Shown here one piece after another: positions 45,859 to 57,529 of a DNA stretch of 64,000 bases. The stretch comes from Aptenodytes patagonicus. Lineage: Eukaryota > Chordata > Aves > Sphenisciformes > Spheniscidae. The stretch lies in the NCBI RefSeq assembly GCF_965638725.1, contig NC_134951.1, positions 4,340,001 to 4,404,000 on the forward strand, given 5' to 3'. Position numbers and translations under genes: made by a program. The stretch's first letter is position 1. Each line of letters starts with the position of its first letter. Under the pieces are notes generated by a model. It was not told the DNA's origin and searched no databases. It saw only the letters and a list, made by a program, of their open reading frames with translations.

Positions 45859-48800
45859 GTACCCTGCCAGGCTCCAGCTGCCCATCTCGGAGGTCTCAGC
45901 TGTCCCACAGGGTCTGTGTCCCACCTGCCCCCTTGAGATGATATCTCAGGTACACTAGGGCATCTCAGTGCACACAGGTGCCTACATCATGCTGTTGATC
46001 TCTGGAGAACATAATCCTGCCCCAGCTCTTTCACTTTGCAGGTGGGGTTCTCTAAGCGTGGGGGGACTGTGTAGTCCAGAAGCACTCTCTCCTGCCCAGC
46101 TTTCAATGGCAGTTCTCCTGAGACCTGGAAAACATTTCCTGATAGGATCTGCACCCAAACCAGTGACAACCTGTGGAAATAACTTTAAAGGAGTGTTTAA
46201 TGCCACATTGTGCCATAGCTATCGATTAGTCTTCAGCAAGAAAGCTTACAGGACACAAGAGTGCTCCCTAAACTGATGCACCTGCTGATGGTGACCTTCA
46301 AAGCTTCCTGGCTCTCAGTCTTTATCATTCTATGATACGGGTTGAGTTTCATTTCCCATGGAGTCAGGGGTGCTGTTATACTCTGCACAACTGAAGACCT
46401 GCTCCTAAGCACTATTTAAAATTCTCCCAGGCTCCAGAATAGTTCAGGCACTTTTGGACACTTTCCTTGAAATGACAGGATTGGTTCTCTAGTACCCTCC
46501 CAGATTTACTTTGAAAATGCTGGAAAATTAAGACGAGAAGAGCAATCAGAAGGTATGAGGAGGTCCTCGTGGCTGGAGCTTGGTCTCAGGCTCACGGAAG
46601 ATACACAGAGAAAAAGGCTTTCATACACAGAGAGTGATAAGACATCCCTGTATTTGCATAAGCAGGCAACTGAAAATCTCAGAATAGCTCCATAAAATCC
46701 ATAACCCCATAAAGCTGCCATAACTTATTAGCTCAAGTTTCACTTTTATTACATGACAGCAAAGGACTCTTGATGAATCTTTGAAAATCCCAGCTATAGA
46801 ATGTGATGTAGGTAGTGAAAGGGGAAGGAGGGGTCCTAAGTGCAGGTAGGGTAGAAACATCTCTAGAAGCGCTTTTCCATGCCAGTGGTGTGTATGTGTG
46901 AATAAAGTCTTTTCTCATTTCCAGGGGAATAAAGGTCTCTCTCACAGGACAGGGCAGCTTTGCAGCACCAGTTGGCTCTCTGAGATGGTGGTGGAAGAGG
47001 GGGAAGGAAAACCCCCTCTTTCGCAGGAGGAGAGGTCTATGCAGTGGATCAGCCCTGTAAAAATCCATCCACCTGCACTGGTAGAGGGGAGGTCCACCTT
47101 GCCACGCCATTGCTTTAGGATACCTGGTAATTGCCACTAAGGACCCTGCTAATAACCCTTCTGTCAGATCAGGGACTCTGGAAAACTGTCTTCCCCGCTC
47201 AGCAGCAGATGATGAGGGGGGTACATAGGTACAAAGAGTCATGTACACGATGGGCTGGCAGGGGTGTCACAGAGCATCATCTTACAGACATATATGGGGA
47301 TACTGAAGGCAACTGCATGCACAACGTTGGATGTATGGGAGCAAGGAAAAAGGGTTTTCACCTCCCAACTCTCCTCCTGGGGCTTTGGCTTTGCTTTCCT
47401 TCAGCTCTTCTCTTTTCTTCTGCACCCTTGACCTTCTGAACCCAAATCTACCATCCTTCTAACTCATCCCCTAAACCACCAGAAACACAGCCCAAATCCT
47501 GTGCCCTGTACCTCCTCTACCCGCCTCTCTCCCCACCTACCATGCCGCATGCTTCCTACCTTGCAAGCCAAATCTGCCTTGGACCCTGATCTCCAGGCTG
47601 CAGTTAAAAGTACAGATCTTGTCAGTGGCTAGGTAACTATGTCTCCAGGATGCTGCCCTTGCTCATTTTGCGTTCAAACACCTTGGAAAATATCCAGATG
47701 GTTAGTTAACCCGTTCAGGTCAAGCCAGCACAGCCCACGGGTCATTTCCCATCTCCACTCTTACATCACGCAGAGCAAGCATCTGAATATTAAAGAACTA
47801 AGAAGAACTTAGACCTCAGAGGTAAAGTAACAGGTTATGAAGGAAAGCTGTGCAGATTAATTAAGGTTATTCTCACATGGTTTCAGTTTGAATGGGTTGT
47901 TATCTTATGGAAAACATATGCGTTAGTCAGAATGCATCAACGTGCACTTCTGCAGAGAGCTCATTTGGTTTCATAATGCATTTTAATAAAAGCATGTGGA
48001 AATTGCCAGAAAGTCTCCCCAGGGCTGAGTCAGTATGTCCCACTGTTCTCCCATGCATCAATTCCTCAAATGCTCGTGCCTTACCCCAAGAACAAGGTGT
48101 TACAGCAGTCTGGAATTAACCGGCTTGGTTTGTGCTTGGGCTGCCAGGACTTCATTTCCATGAAACATACTGTATTATTAAAAATGCCATTTTTCTACTT
48201 AAAAAGTAAGATCTTGCCATCTTAGAAGTGATCAGCACTGCGGGTTCCTGTACCTATTGCCTGAAGCCATTGTTCGACCCCCGCGTGCTCATGCTGTTCT
48301 CTTAAACAGGATCAAATGCTTTAGGGATGCCCATAAACTAGAAATGAGTATTCGTCCACTCTCTGCTCCAGGGAGTCCTGAGGAAACGCTTTGTCACTTT
48401 TCTGGCTTTTCAAGGACAGTTTGACAAACAAAAAGGACTTTTTTTTTTCTTCAGAGCACCTTTCGCAGAACAAAATAGATTTCTTTGCTATGTCTATGGA
48501 TGGAATGACCATTACTCCGTATTGCTTTCTCTTGGGAACCAGTGTTGCATCACAGGACATACAGCAGGGTCATACATGAGGCGCAGATTATCAGTTTGCA
48601 GCTGTCATGAGCAGCACCCTCAGTTTTGCAGGTGTACAAAGAGCAGAGGACAAGCGAGATTCGTTACAGAGTTTTCATAAGGATCTGTCAGTACGGTGTT
48701 TGAATTGTGTTACAAACAGTCATACTGAAATGGTAGCTGACGGCACAGGCTCCCCTTCAGAGCAGAAGAAACCAGTGTCACTTACTTGAGCCTGTTTCTG

Positions 48801-51800
48801 TACGTGATATTTATTGATGTTGTTCTGACCCAGTGGCCTTGATATCAACAATATAAACCTTCCCCTTAGTCAATGTGCATTGTTCTCTGCCTTTCTGGTT
48901 TCTTTGTTAGCTTTTCATTTCAAATTTGCAGGCACCATTGAGTGTCCCGGGCAGCCATGTTGCAGGAGAGCTGTTTATGTCCATTTTCAGGCACTCCAGG
49001 GAAATGGATGAAACAAAGACCTTGACAAGAAAACTTCACTTGGCTCAGGTTCCCACTGAAGCCAAGGGGAGTATCTCAGCTCTCAGACAGGACCCAACAT
49101 TGTACTTAGTCAGACTGGAGCAGGAACCCAGCTTTCTAATTCTGCAAAGTTATTTTTAAAATTGCAAAAAGTGAACCTGTTCTGTTTAATGATGGACTGG
49201 AAACATTTGCCTTTTTTTTCATGGGAAGTGAAGGACAAATACAACACCTCAAGTGTGTTAATAATCTGGTAGAGGAGGAGTGCTTGTCCAATAATCTTAC
49301 ATTCAAAATCCTTCTCTATCATTTCCAGCCGTTGCACAGACAATGTTCTCCCTGTCAGGCTATAAGGATTTATATGATCGCGATTCCCTTCAAATTATGA
49401 TAAAAAAATTTATCTCAGAAAAAAACCTTTGGATTTGGAGTGAAATTCACTTTGGTAAAGGGTTTCCCTCCAGAGTCCCTGTTGCTTGGAGCAGGTCGGA
49501 TCACCTCTCCTGACTCAGAGATAACCCTGTGATTGTTCAGGGAAAGTGATGCACAGAGGTGTTCGCTAACAATTTTGGCCAAGGGTTACGCTATATGTAT
49601 TGAAGTAAAAAACCTGTTTCCAGTCCTTCTTGCTCCCAGAAGCCCTATAAACACTGGAACTCTCTCACCACCTAGCAAAGAATTGCCATCTCTTTCTGCT
49701 TTGGTGCTTCTGCATTTCATTTGCTCTTGTTTATTCTCCTCCTCCTCCTCTCCCAGGTTATTCTAAGTAAGAGACATGTTTTATACGGATCACAGAAGAA
49801 ATACTTACGCACGGGGAAAGCTCTGCCTCCTACCTAATGACCAGTTCTGCAGCTGACCTACAGCTGGGGCTGGAGAAAGTCACCAACCCTCCATATAATC
49901 AATAGCTTTCTCACGCTCAGTGTTGCAACGGTCTCAGGAAAGGCCTGTTCCCAGTTCATCCAGTTTACCGGTAGGCAGGACGGCTGGAGACTTTTTTATG
50001 CATTTCCATGCGGGGTGCGAAAATGCAAACAACTGCAGAATTCTGAGCAGGGTTGTTTTAATCACTATTTTATTCATTAGCGTTATTAAGATGAATCACC
50101 CTTGATTTGGGATCTTCTGTTTTGTGGGTTTTGGTGGAGTTTGGACATCTCCACTAGGCAGTTCTCACCTTGAAATCACCGTGATGGCTCCTGAGAAGTG
50201 TCTGCCAGATGAAATCATTGTAGCTACATGTCCTCCAGTAGGGTTATGCTGAAGAAGACGTAGATCCACCTGAGTGGCAGACAGCAATGAGGGAGAAGCT
50301 TCTACCATCACGTGAAATGTCTGTTCTCTCCTTTCAGTAGACTCAGAAAACTATCAATCTTTCCGTGGGACTCATGTCTTTGAGAGCATGAGGAAGGGAG
50401 TATGCATGAGAAGGGAAGACATCTCTTTCATCTTGAATTTTTCAGTCAATGGGCCTGGGCTAGCTCTGAAGTAACCTGGGACGCTAAAATTATGGGAAAC
50501 ATCTGCTTCCCCCAAGCACTTATACAGATTTGCATTATGGCAATGTAAATGAGCAGAATTCGATTGCAGCTGGGGTGCAGCGCTCCTTGAACTAGCTGAA
50601 AACCAGACCTTATTTATGACATTGTAAGGGGTTGGAAAGGGGTGTTGGGGGAGAAATGGGGTGTTCTGCTGAGAAATTTGAAAATTTCAGTGTTCTATCA
50701 AACTGATATCATACCGACATCAATATATTCTGCTTAAAAATAAAAATGAACACAGCAAAGCCAAGTGTCCAGAAATATCTCCTGCATCTCTTCAAGACAT
50801 TTTATGGCCGTAGTCGTGTATCAGCTATCTAACACACAAATACACCCCTATGTGGAGACATCTGCTTTAATTGTCCAAATCATTGAGCTGACTCCCACCC
50901 CCAGGCAGGATTTGGTTGCCTGAACATAACATCACTATAGATGTCCTGGAGATATCCAAGATATCTGCATGGGACAGAGGTCTACGGGATACTCAGATGC
51001 TTCTGGAGAGGCAACTATAGACCAGGCAGCACACCCCATAACACAACACTAGATGCCTGAACTTAGGCAGCTGAATCCCTCCCATTATGTCATGCAGTTG
51101 GAAACTAAGCAAGTACCAGAGTGGGACAGATGAGGAGAGGTGCCACTGCGAGGTGGTCAACGGGGAGCAGGCAGCAGGTGAAGCTCCCCGTGACCACATC
51201 TCAGGCTGCACTTCTAGAAAACTGTGGGCTAATGGCGGGGAGAAGTCTACCAGAGACCAGTGGGACTGAATAGCCAAAAAAAATATGGGCTGTGGAGAAA
51301 GAACTGTATTTCCAGGAAGGAAACAAGCTGAATTTCCAGCCTGGCCTAGGGATGGAGGGTCCTTCACTGAGAAAAATGCACCTCCAGCCTGGCTTTGCAG
51401 CTTGTGGAGCCCATGAGCTAGTTCATGGCTCCCTCTTGCGGGAGGACATGCTGGCGGAGGAAGGGACAGCAAAGCCCTTCTTGTGGGCAGGGTTTGCTCA
51501 CATGGAAAAGTAGGTGCCTGCCTCTCTGCTCCATCTTCAGCATTGGTAATTCACAGAGTAAATACGTGACTATTATTAATATTTCTGGAGAGCAGGGATG
51601 GCTTTTAGTTGCAGACACCAAACTTTAGGGACTGGAGTGAGTTGTCCTCATTCAGGATAAGTGTATATTTATAAAGTTAACCTTTTTCTAACTTCATCTA
51701 ATTTTATATAACTTTATAAAACTTTGTAACTATAGTAATAATGGGAGCTCTGCTGCCTAGGGCACAAGTAGGTAGCTTCCTTGTAGACACATTCAGGTGT

Positions 51801-52931
51801 CTGAAGAGGCATCCCACCCCAGGAGACCTTCCCCTACCACTTCATGCCTTGCTAATCAATGCTACCTCGTACAGTTGGAGAGCAGTAACCACACGATGCC
51901 AGTCATTTCTTTTAAAAATAAAATTCATCTTCAAAAGCTTGAAAATGAAGGATTTCAGAAAGTCTTCTGCTGAGATTTCTTCTTTCACAAGTGAAGAATG
52001 TTTCCATGTAGAAATGTACCCTACCGCTAGCCCAGGTGAGATTGCAGTGACTTACTCCCAAACAATTATCCACAAATAGAAATCTAATAAAGTTCAGCAG
52101 CGGTCTTTCTCTCCAAATGAATATTATCTCATGTATTTGTATACAGTACGTACATATGGTGGACAAGTAGCACATTGGCTATGCAATTCAAGCAAACTGC
52201 CTTAAGTGTAGCTTGATAACTATATCCACTGCAGAAGATAAATGCATTTATTAAACTATCACTTATGCCATTCCTCATTTGGGTGCTGTAGTTTTTATTT
52301 GCATTTATTAATCACTTTCTCATTTTTTATCCTCATTCCTCAAGGATTTTCTGAAATGGATCATTCTTAATAACAACAATGAATTCTGCTTTACATCACA
52401 AACTTGTACACTTATATTAAATAGTTTATTTTCTTTAAAAGGAAAGAGATATTAGTAACGGTGTCAGAGCTCTAAGATTTTTAACATGAGCTGTGGAGCA
52501 AGCAGGAACTGAGTGCAAAGATGTCAGAATTTGTGACACTAGGCAGAAGGTAGAGCAGTGAAGAACAATGTGGGATGAAATGGAGGTGGAGCAAAGCAAA
52601 GATAGGTTGAGCGGAAAAAAACATGCTCTGAAAGAGAAAGGGAAAGGGACAGGTGGAGGCGCAGCCACCCTGCCTCTATCCAGTCCTGCCGGAGGTCCAG
52701 ATGAAATGGGACATTCGTGAACAAGGTGTAACAACAGCTGTTTTGAGAAAAATGCCTGATAGATTTCTGATAGAAAAATGTCCTATTGCTGGCAGAATAC
52801 GTGACAAAGCGAGGGAATAAGCCAGAGCCAAGGCAATACCCAAGGTTGGTTACCCACCACTTGCAGAAGGACACCAGGGCAGCCTGATTCCCATCACCTC
52901 CACCATGGCCAGGCTGTGGGCAGGATTAGGG
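45859..52931. other. Long gene-poor stretch
   Basis: I found no defensin exon, tRNA or young repeat in about 7 kb. If chicken gene order held, AvBD10 and its neighbours would be expected beyond AvBD11, but none is recognisable here. Frames of up to 171 codons (46.7-47.2 kb) and 159 codons (51.0-51.5 kb) show no family signature. Much of the sequence is AT-rich, with scattered short A and T runs. Confidence 0.5.
50825..51080. repeat. Possible degenerate avian LTR-like repeat
   Basis: Wording such as 'gatgtcctggagatatccaa', 'gatatctgcatgggacagag' and 'ctagatgcctgaacttaggc' resembles the segments at 23.7 and 41.7 kb. Family and ends are unknown. Confidence 0.25.
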
Positions 52932-52992
52932 CGAGTCAGGCAGGACTCAACCCTGCAGTCTCCTGGTGCATTGTCCATTACACCACTGGCCC
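52932..52992 (-). pseudogene. tRNA-Arg pseudogene with a 12-nt anticodon-arm deletion
   Basis: The minus strand reads GGGCCAGTGGTGTAATGGACA then ATGCACCAGGAGACTGCAGGG and GTTGAGTCCTGCCTGACTCG. It matches the tRNA-Arg(ACG) genes of this cluster, except that the ACTACGGATCAG-type segment holding the anticodon is missing (61 nt instead of 73) and the T loop is altered. It cannot make a functional tRNA. Confidence 0.85.
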
Positions 52993-53670
52993 CAGCCCCC
53001 TGTCCATATGCTGCCCCCACCATGTCCCTGCCCCAGCCAGCCTAGTACTCAGCAGACTTCCTCCAGCGTGCTGGGGTGGGCATGGAGTTGGAGAGGAAGA
53101 AGGAAAGTTTCATCTCCTCTCTGACACCTTTGTCTATGACAACCTTGTACTAACCACCCATGAGGAAAGGACTGGGCAGCCAGAGCTGGCAGTGAACCTT
53201 GCCTGTGTTGTTGGTGGACCTTGCCTGCACTGGTGAGATGTCTTGCCTTCCTTGCAGAAGGTCCAGCTGCCGTTCCCAGCCAAAATAGGGTTTGGTTACC
53301 AAACAGCCCATGGGCTGTCTGCTCTTAACACTGTCCATCACCATTTCTGGGTACGTTCTCAGAGCCCACCTCAGGCTGTGCTGCAGGAGGGGACCTGGTC
53401 TCTTCCCTGTATTCTGCCCTCGGCCATCATCCTCCCACACAGCATCCCTGAGCCTGGCTCCTGCCCGCACTGACCCCGCAGATCACCCCATCCCACCATG
53501 CACGTTCATCCTCCAGCCTGGACTCCCCTCTGCAGCCAGGCCTTGGCCACCCCTCCCCTCCATGGCTGCAGCTGAGGGGTTCTTGGACACCCCTGGGGTG
53601 GCCCCCATGGAGAGGACATCCCCACCGCCTAGGCCGGGATCCGTGCCGCAGGGCTGCGTCCCTCCACCCT

Positions 53671-53742
53671 GACCTCGTGGCGCAAGGGCAGCGCGTCTGA
53701 CTCCAGATCAGAAGGTTGTGTGTTCGAATCACATCGGGGTCA
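53671..53742 (+). tRNA. tRNA-Trp (CCA)
   Basis: This is a 72-nt cloverleaf. Acceptor GACCTCG pairs with CGGGGTC (one G-T pair), discriminator A. The D arm includes the A box TGGCGCAAGGGC. The anticodon arm is CTGACTCCAGATCAG with CCA at the loop centre. T stem-loop GTGTG-TTCGAAT-CACAT contains an intact B box. No intron. It reads UGG codons. The sequence is very close to vertebrate cytosolic tRNA-Trp. The first T run downstream (TTTT at about 53784) is about 40 bp away. It lies in the left inverted-repeat arm. Confidence 0.95.
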
Positions 53743-53968
53743 GCCTTGGGGCACCGCTCGCCACCCTCTGTATTGCCCCTGCTTTTCTGTGGGGCTGCTC
53801 TGCGCGAGAGGCAGGGCTCTGCAAGGCATTGGCCAACTATAGGGGGACACCTCAGGAATGGTTGGGGGGAAACGTGATGCCCGGAGCTTTCTTTTCAGCC
53901 AGGTGCTGTGCTGGTTGGAGGTTATGGGTCTATGACCAGAGTGGAGGCCAACGCAGGGGCATGTACTG

Positions 53969-54316
53969 GTGGGTGCCACAGTTTGCCTCATCAACAAGCC
54001 GAAGAAAGTGAAGTCTTCCTCAGAAAAGTGCAAGAAGCTTCATAACTGCATGCTCAGTCACTCGGGGGGGACCTGGACTTACCCTCAGGCAATATTTGCC
54101 TGGGAGGGAAACGTGAGGTGGTACCGTCAGTCCAGGGGATTTCTGGAGGGGATCAAGGACAATTATTCAGTGGAGGATTATGGAAATAGAGACAGGTTTC
54201 TGATGAACAACATGAGAAGTTTTTTCAAGAAGAGTAAGAAGGAGGATCTGGGGAGCTCTAATCTGGTCAGCCCCACCTCAGAGCCCAGGTGGAGACTATG
54301 GAATAAATACTCCTGA
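53969..54316 (+). other. Open frame of 115 codons in the left inverted-repeat arm
   Basis: The frame begins MGATVCLINKPKKVKSS, has a W/Y/F-rich centre (TWTYPQAIFAWEG, VRWYRQSRGFLEG) and a basic patch (SFFKKSKKED), and ends RWRLWNKYS. A 121-codon version with the same residues from GATVC onward lies in the right arm. I recognise no domain and see no promoter, splice context or polyadenylation signal. Identity between the arms follows from recent duplication and does not show selection. It may be an old element fragment or chance. Confidence 0.2.
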
Positions 54317-54406
54317 AAGCCATGCCCAAATGAAGGAAGGATGTGATGATGACTGGAAACAGTGACCGTGGCTTTACCAAGGGCAGACCACTCTTGGCCA
54401 GTGTGG

Positions 54407-54454
54407 TAGGTTTCTCTGAAGAGATAGGTTTCTTTGAAGAGGTAGGTTTCTTTC
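54407..54454. repeat. 18-nt tandem repeat, about 2.7 copies
   Basis: Units TAGGTTTCTCTGAAGAGA, TAGGTTTCTTTGAAGAGG and a partial TAGGTTTCTTT. The right arm of the inverted repeat has only one unit at the corresponding place (about 61.03-61.06 kb), so the expansion, or the contraction, post-dates the arm duplication. Confidence 0.85.
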
Positions 54455-54766
54455 TCGGCGTTCAAGAGGACACCAAGGAACGCCATTTATCTTGGCTACA
54501 GTTTGATCTCTGACGGGGTCTCCCAGCCTTGTCACTGTGGCAGGGCACAGAGACAGAGTGCCTAAGCTGAATCACAAGGCAAAGCAAAGCGGCTGGACCA
54601 GGGGGCCGAGGGGGCTGAAGTCAGCGGCTGGCAGCCCGGCTGATGTTCCTCACTGGTTGATGTTGCATTGGATGTTGCTTGGTGTCTTCGTGCTGAGCGC
54701 AGAGGATGTTCTACAGAGTGAAGGATGCGGGCAGCCTGCCAGGGCCACGGGGCTGGTGAGGGGTCA

Positions 54767-54839
54767 GGGCCAGTGGCGCAATGGACAACGCGCCTGACTA
54801 CGGATCAGGAGACTGCAGGTTCGACTCCTGCCTGGCTCG
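54767..54839 (+). tRNA. tRNA-Arg (ACG)
   Basis: This is a 73-nt cloverleaf. Acceptor GGGCCAG pairs with CTGGCTC (one G-T pair), discriminator G. A box TGGCGCAATGG. Anticodon arm CCTGACTACGGATCAGG with ACG (wobble A expected to become inosine). T arm GCAGG-TTCGACT-CCTGC. It decodes CGN codons. A TTTT terminator lies five bases downstream. It sits near the inner end of the left inverted-repeat arm. Confidence 0.96.
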
Positions 54840-55064
54840 ACACTTTTAGCCTGGCGGTTGTTCCTCCTGCTCCCTCCGCGAGGGCCTTTCTTCTCCTGCC
54901 CATCATCCATCCTCCTGGGCCTTCTGCGGGGGGCAAAAGTGCTGGGGCATGGCATCCTCTTGCCCTGCAGGCATGAAAGAGGTCCTCCAGACCTTACAGT
55001 GGAGTTGGGCACCTTGTCTCATCACTCTCCCCTACGCATTACTGACATCCCTCTATTCCCACTG

Positions 55065-55410
55065 CTTACTCCTGTTCCACACTGGGAATACTGCACACAG
55101 CTTTGGGGCCCACAGCATAAGGACATTGATCAACTGGAACAAGTCCTGTGCAGGGCCACCAAAATGGCCTGGTGTTGGTCCCATGGCTTCTCCTCATACT
55201 CGCTGTATGAGGAGAAGCCATTGGAACTGTGTTTTTTTGGCCTGGGGAAGAGGCTTCAATGAGGACCTGATAGCAAACTTCCAGTATGTATGAGGAGGTC
55301 GTCAAGCCAGGCTCTTTACAGCATTTCATAATGAAAAGATGAGAGAGAACAGGTATAAATTGAAACGGGAGGTTCTGTCCAAATATGAGGGAAAAGTATT
55401 TTCCCAAATT
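55065..55410 (+). mobile_element. Old CR1 fragment, plus strand
   Basis: The segment 'gggaatactgcacacagctt', 'tggggcccacagcataagg', 'caactggaacaagtcctgtg', 'cagggccaccaaaatgg' follows the order of CR1 ORF2 C-terminal coding sequence (compare [13 protein letters not shown]...[11 protein letters not shown]), with stops and frameshifts. It includes a short palindrome near 55.18-55.22 kb (TTCTCCTCATAC ... GTATGAGGAGAA). Old and inactive. Confidence 0.6.
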
Positions 55411-55639
55411 TTTTGTCTTTGATGAAGGTGGGCAGGAGAGAGGGATAGAGAGAGGGAGTGAAAAAGGGAGGGAGCTGCAACCAAGGCCTGGGAATGGGGG
55501 CTCAGCAGGTAAGTTTTCAGTTGGTGAAAAGGTGCCCGGGGGGTCCCAGTGTTAATGACTGAGGTGGGGGAGATACCTCACTTACCCCCAGCTGCAATGC
55601 CCAAATTATCAGGGTTGGGGTCAGCCCTGGGTCTCCTGG

Positions 55640-55806
55640 GAGCTGTAGTGGCGAGCTCTGGGGTGGTCCCCATGGAGAGCACATCCTCACCACCCAGGCT
55701 GAGTCCGTGCCTGGGGGCTGCATCCCTCCATATCGGCCTTGTAGCACAAGGGCAGCACGTCTGACTCCAGATCGGGAGGCTGTGTGGTTGAATCACACCA
55801 GGGTAA
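55640..55806 (+). repeat. Diverged duplicate of the tRNA-Trp unit, with flank
   Basis: The 5' flank 'ggtccccatggagagcacat', 'cctcaccacccaggctgagt', 'ccgtgcctgggggctgcatc' parallels the flank of the 53.67-kb tRNA-Trp. The whole unit, not just the tRNA, was therefore duplicated. It ends with the decayed tRNA annotated separately. Confidence 0.7.
55735..55806 (+). pseudogene. tRNA-Trp pseudogene
   Basis: The 72-nt match to tRNA-Trp keeps CTCCAGA around the anticodon, but the anticodon stem 3' strand is ATCGGGAG, the T loop is GTTGAAT in place of TTCGAAT (B box damaged), and the acceptor ends GGGTAA. It is probably neither transcribed nor foldable. Confidence 0.85.
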
Positions 55807-55869
55807 AGGTTCCCCGTTTCTGCAGGGTGCTGCTGGGGTGCTTCCTCCCCACGTGTCAGGATTTTGCTT

Positions 55870-56660
55870 TTATCCTCTCTAAGGTTCATGAGGTTCCTAT
55901 CAGCCCATTTCTCCTGCCTCACAAGGCCCCTCTGAAGAGCAATCCTGCCCTTCAGTGTATCAGCCTTTGCTGATGTCGACCAGAAACTTGCTGAGTGTGC
56001 ACCCTATCCTATCATGCAGGCTGTTAATGAAGACATTTAAGAGTGTCAGTGTCAGCATCAACACCTGCAAACTCCATTACTAACAGGACACTTGCTACAT
56101 TTCCAACTGGTGGTCCCAACACTGGGTCTGGTGGTCCAGCCAGGTTTTCACCCACCTTCTTAGCCTCTCATTCAGTCCGTATCTTTTCAATCTGGCTACA
56201 AGAAGACTTGGAGACCCTATTTAAAAGTCAGAGTAAACAAGTGTTTCTTTTCCCAGGTTCCAACAAGGCAGGCAGTTGGGTAGGTCAGGTAGGACCTTAG
56301 TAAACCTATGCTGGTAGTTTGCAACTACCTTTGTGTCCTTCATGTCTCCATTTTGCTCAAGTGATTCCTGACTTGATCATCCTCTGCCATGACTAATCCA
56401 CTGCCACAGGCTCTGTCAGAAGGCAAAGGGACATAAAGCTGAGAGCAGACCTCATCAATAAAGACAGAGGCAGAGAAGTCATTGAGTACCTCAGCCTGCT
56501 CCATGTCTGTTGCTATTTCCCTCACTCACTCAGAAGTCTTCCCACACTTTCTTTTAATTTTCTTTTGCTGCCAATGTGGTTCTAAAAGCCATTTTGTTGA
56601 CCTTTCACATTCCTACCAAACTCAACTCCAGCTGAGCTTTGGTTTTCCTGTGTCAGCAAC
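55870..56660 (-). mobile_element. Old CR1 fragment, minus strand
   Basis: The words 'aggctgttaatgaagacatt', 'ttggagaccctatttaaaag', 'aagtcattgagtacctcagc' and 'ctcaactccagctgagcttt' follow the antisense order of the CR1 ORF2 central and 5' region (reverse transcriptase KAFDTVSHN segment and upstream). It is heavily mutated. The edges are approximate, and it may be two fragments. Confidence 0.5.
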
Positions 56661-56689
56661 TAATTCTAGCCATCAGATTGGGGGAATGA

Positions 56690-57120
56690 TTATCACCCTG
56701 TTTGACACTTGTGGGACCACATCTGGAGTCTGTGTCTGGTTTTGGGATCTCCAGGACAAGAAAGACATTTACAAACTGCATTAAGTCCCAGAGATGGTCA
56801 TCCAGATGAGAAGATGGTGGAGTGCCTGATGAGGAGTGGCATAGAGAGCTAGGTTTCTATAATACGGAGAAGAAGAGGTCAAGGAAGGATTATAATCTTG
56901 TTTTATGCTATGTGTGCCTACAGAGACAGTGGAGCCAGGTTTTTCTTGTGGACATAGAGGATGGTGCTCAACAAAAATGGATTACATCAAGGAAAATCTC
57001 TATTAGACGACAGGAAAAAAATTTCACACATCAGAGGTCACACATTAGAACAGGGTCCCAGAGAGGTTTTGGAGTTCCCATCCTTGGAGACATTCAAAGC
57101 TCGACTAACAAAATGACATA
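56690..57120 (+). mobile_element. Old CR1 fragment, plus strand
   Basis: 'tgggaccacatctggagtct', 'gtgtctggttttgggatctc', 'caggacaagaaagacattta', and later 'cagagaggttttggagttcc' and 'catccttggagacattcaaa' follow the CR1 ORF2 C-terminus (RPHLE.CVQFW..., [13 protein letters not shown]). Frameshifts and stops are present. Confidence 0.65.
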
Positions 57121-57287
57121 ATGCGAAAGACTTTTGTGCTCTGAGCAGGGGATTAGATCACTTGGCTTCCAGGGATCTCATAAAATCTCTTTTTTTCTAT
57201 ACTTAACTAGATCCTCTTGTACCCTCCGCTCCTCCCCTCACAAAGCCCATCCAGTGATGGGAAGCCCCCAGAGCTCCAAGAGGACCA

Positions 57288-57360
57288 GGGCCAGTGGCGC
57301 AATGGACAACGCACCTGACTACGGATCAGGAGACTGCAGGTTCGACTCCTGCCTGGCTCG
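57288..57360 (+). tRNA. tRNA-Arg (ACG)
   Basis: This is a 73-nt cloverleaf identical to the 54.77-kb copy except at the top of the anticodon stem (GCACCTGACTACGG where that copy has GCGCCTG). Acceptor GGGCCAG/CTGGCTC, discriminator G, T loop TTCGACT. TTTT begins four bases downstream, a good Pol III terminator. It lies between the two inverted-repeat arms. Confidence 0.96.
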
Positions 57361-57529
57361 CCATTTTCCTGCCCGCAGCCTGGCCAGTAGTACTGATGGT
57401 GACAGGGGACCTCTTTCTCCATGGTGGCCTGCCTTTGCCAGGAGTTTATCCCTTCTTCCCGAGCTTCCTGTGTAGCAAAGTCTTCCCTAGCATCAGAGGA
57501 GGCTCTGACTGGATATACTAGCAAAAAAA

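Larger units (their letters stand above)
53485..55013. repeat. Left arm of a large inverted repeat
   Basis: About 1.53 kb that recurs in reverse complement at 60481-62005. It carries, in order, tRNA-Trp(CCA), a 115-codon open frame and tRNA-Arg(ACG). Similarity is high from about 53.6 kb to the inner end and decays outward of about 53.6 kb. The inner end is sharp at GTTGGGCACC. The left arm differs by an extra 18-nt tandem unit near 54.42 kb. The arms are separated by about 5.5 kb. Confidence 0.9.

Noticed and set aside
53427-53732. Open frame overlapping the tRNA-Trp region on the minus strand
   Set aside because: It runs through the antisense of a tRNA gene and its duplicated flank; similar frames recur wherever the unit was copied.
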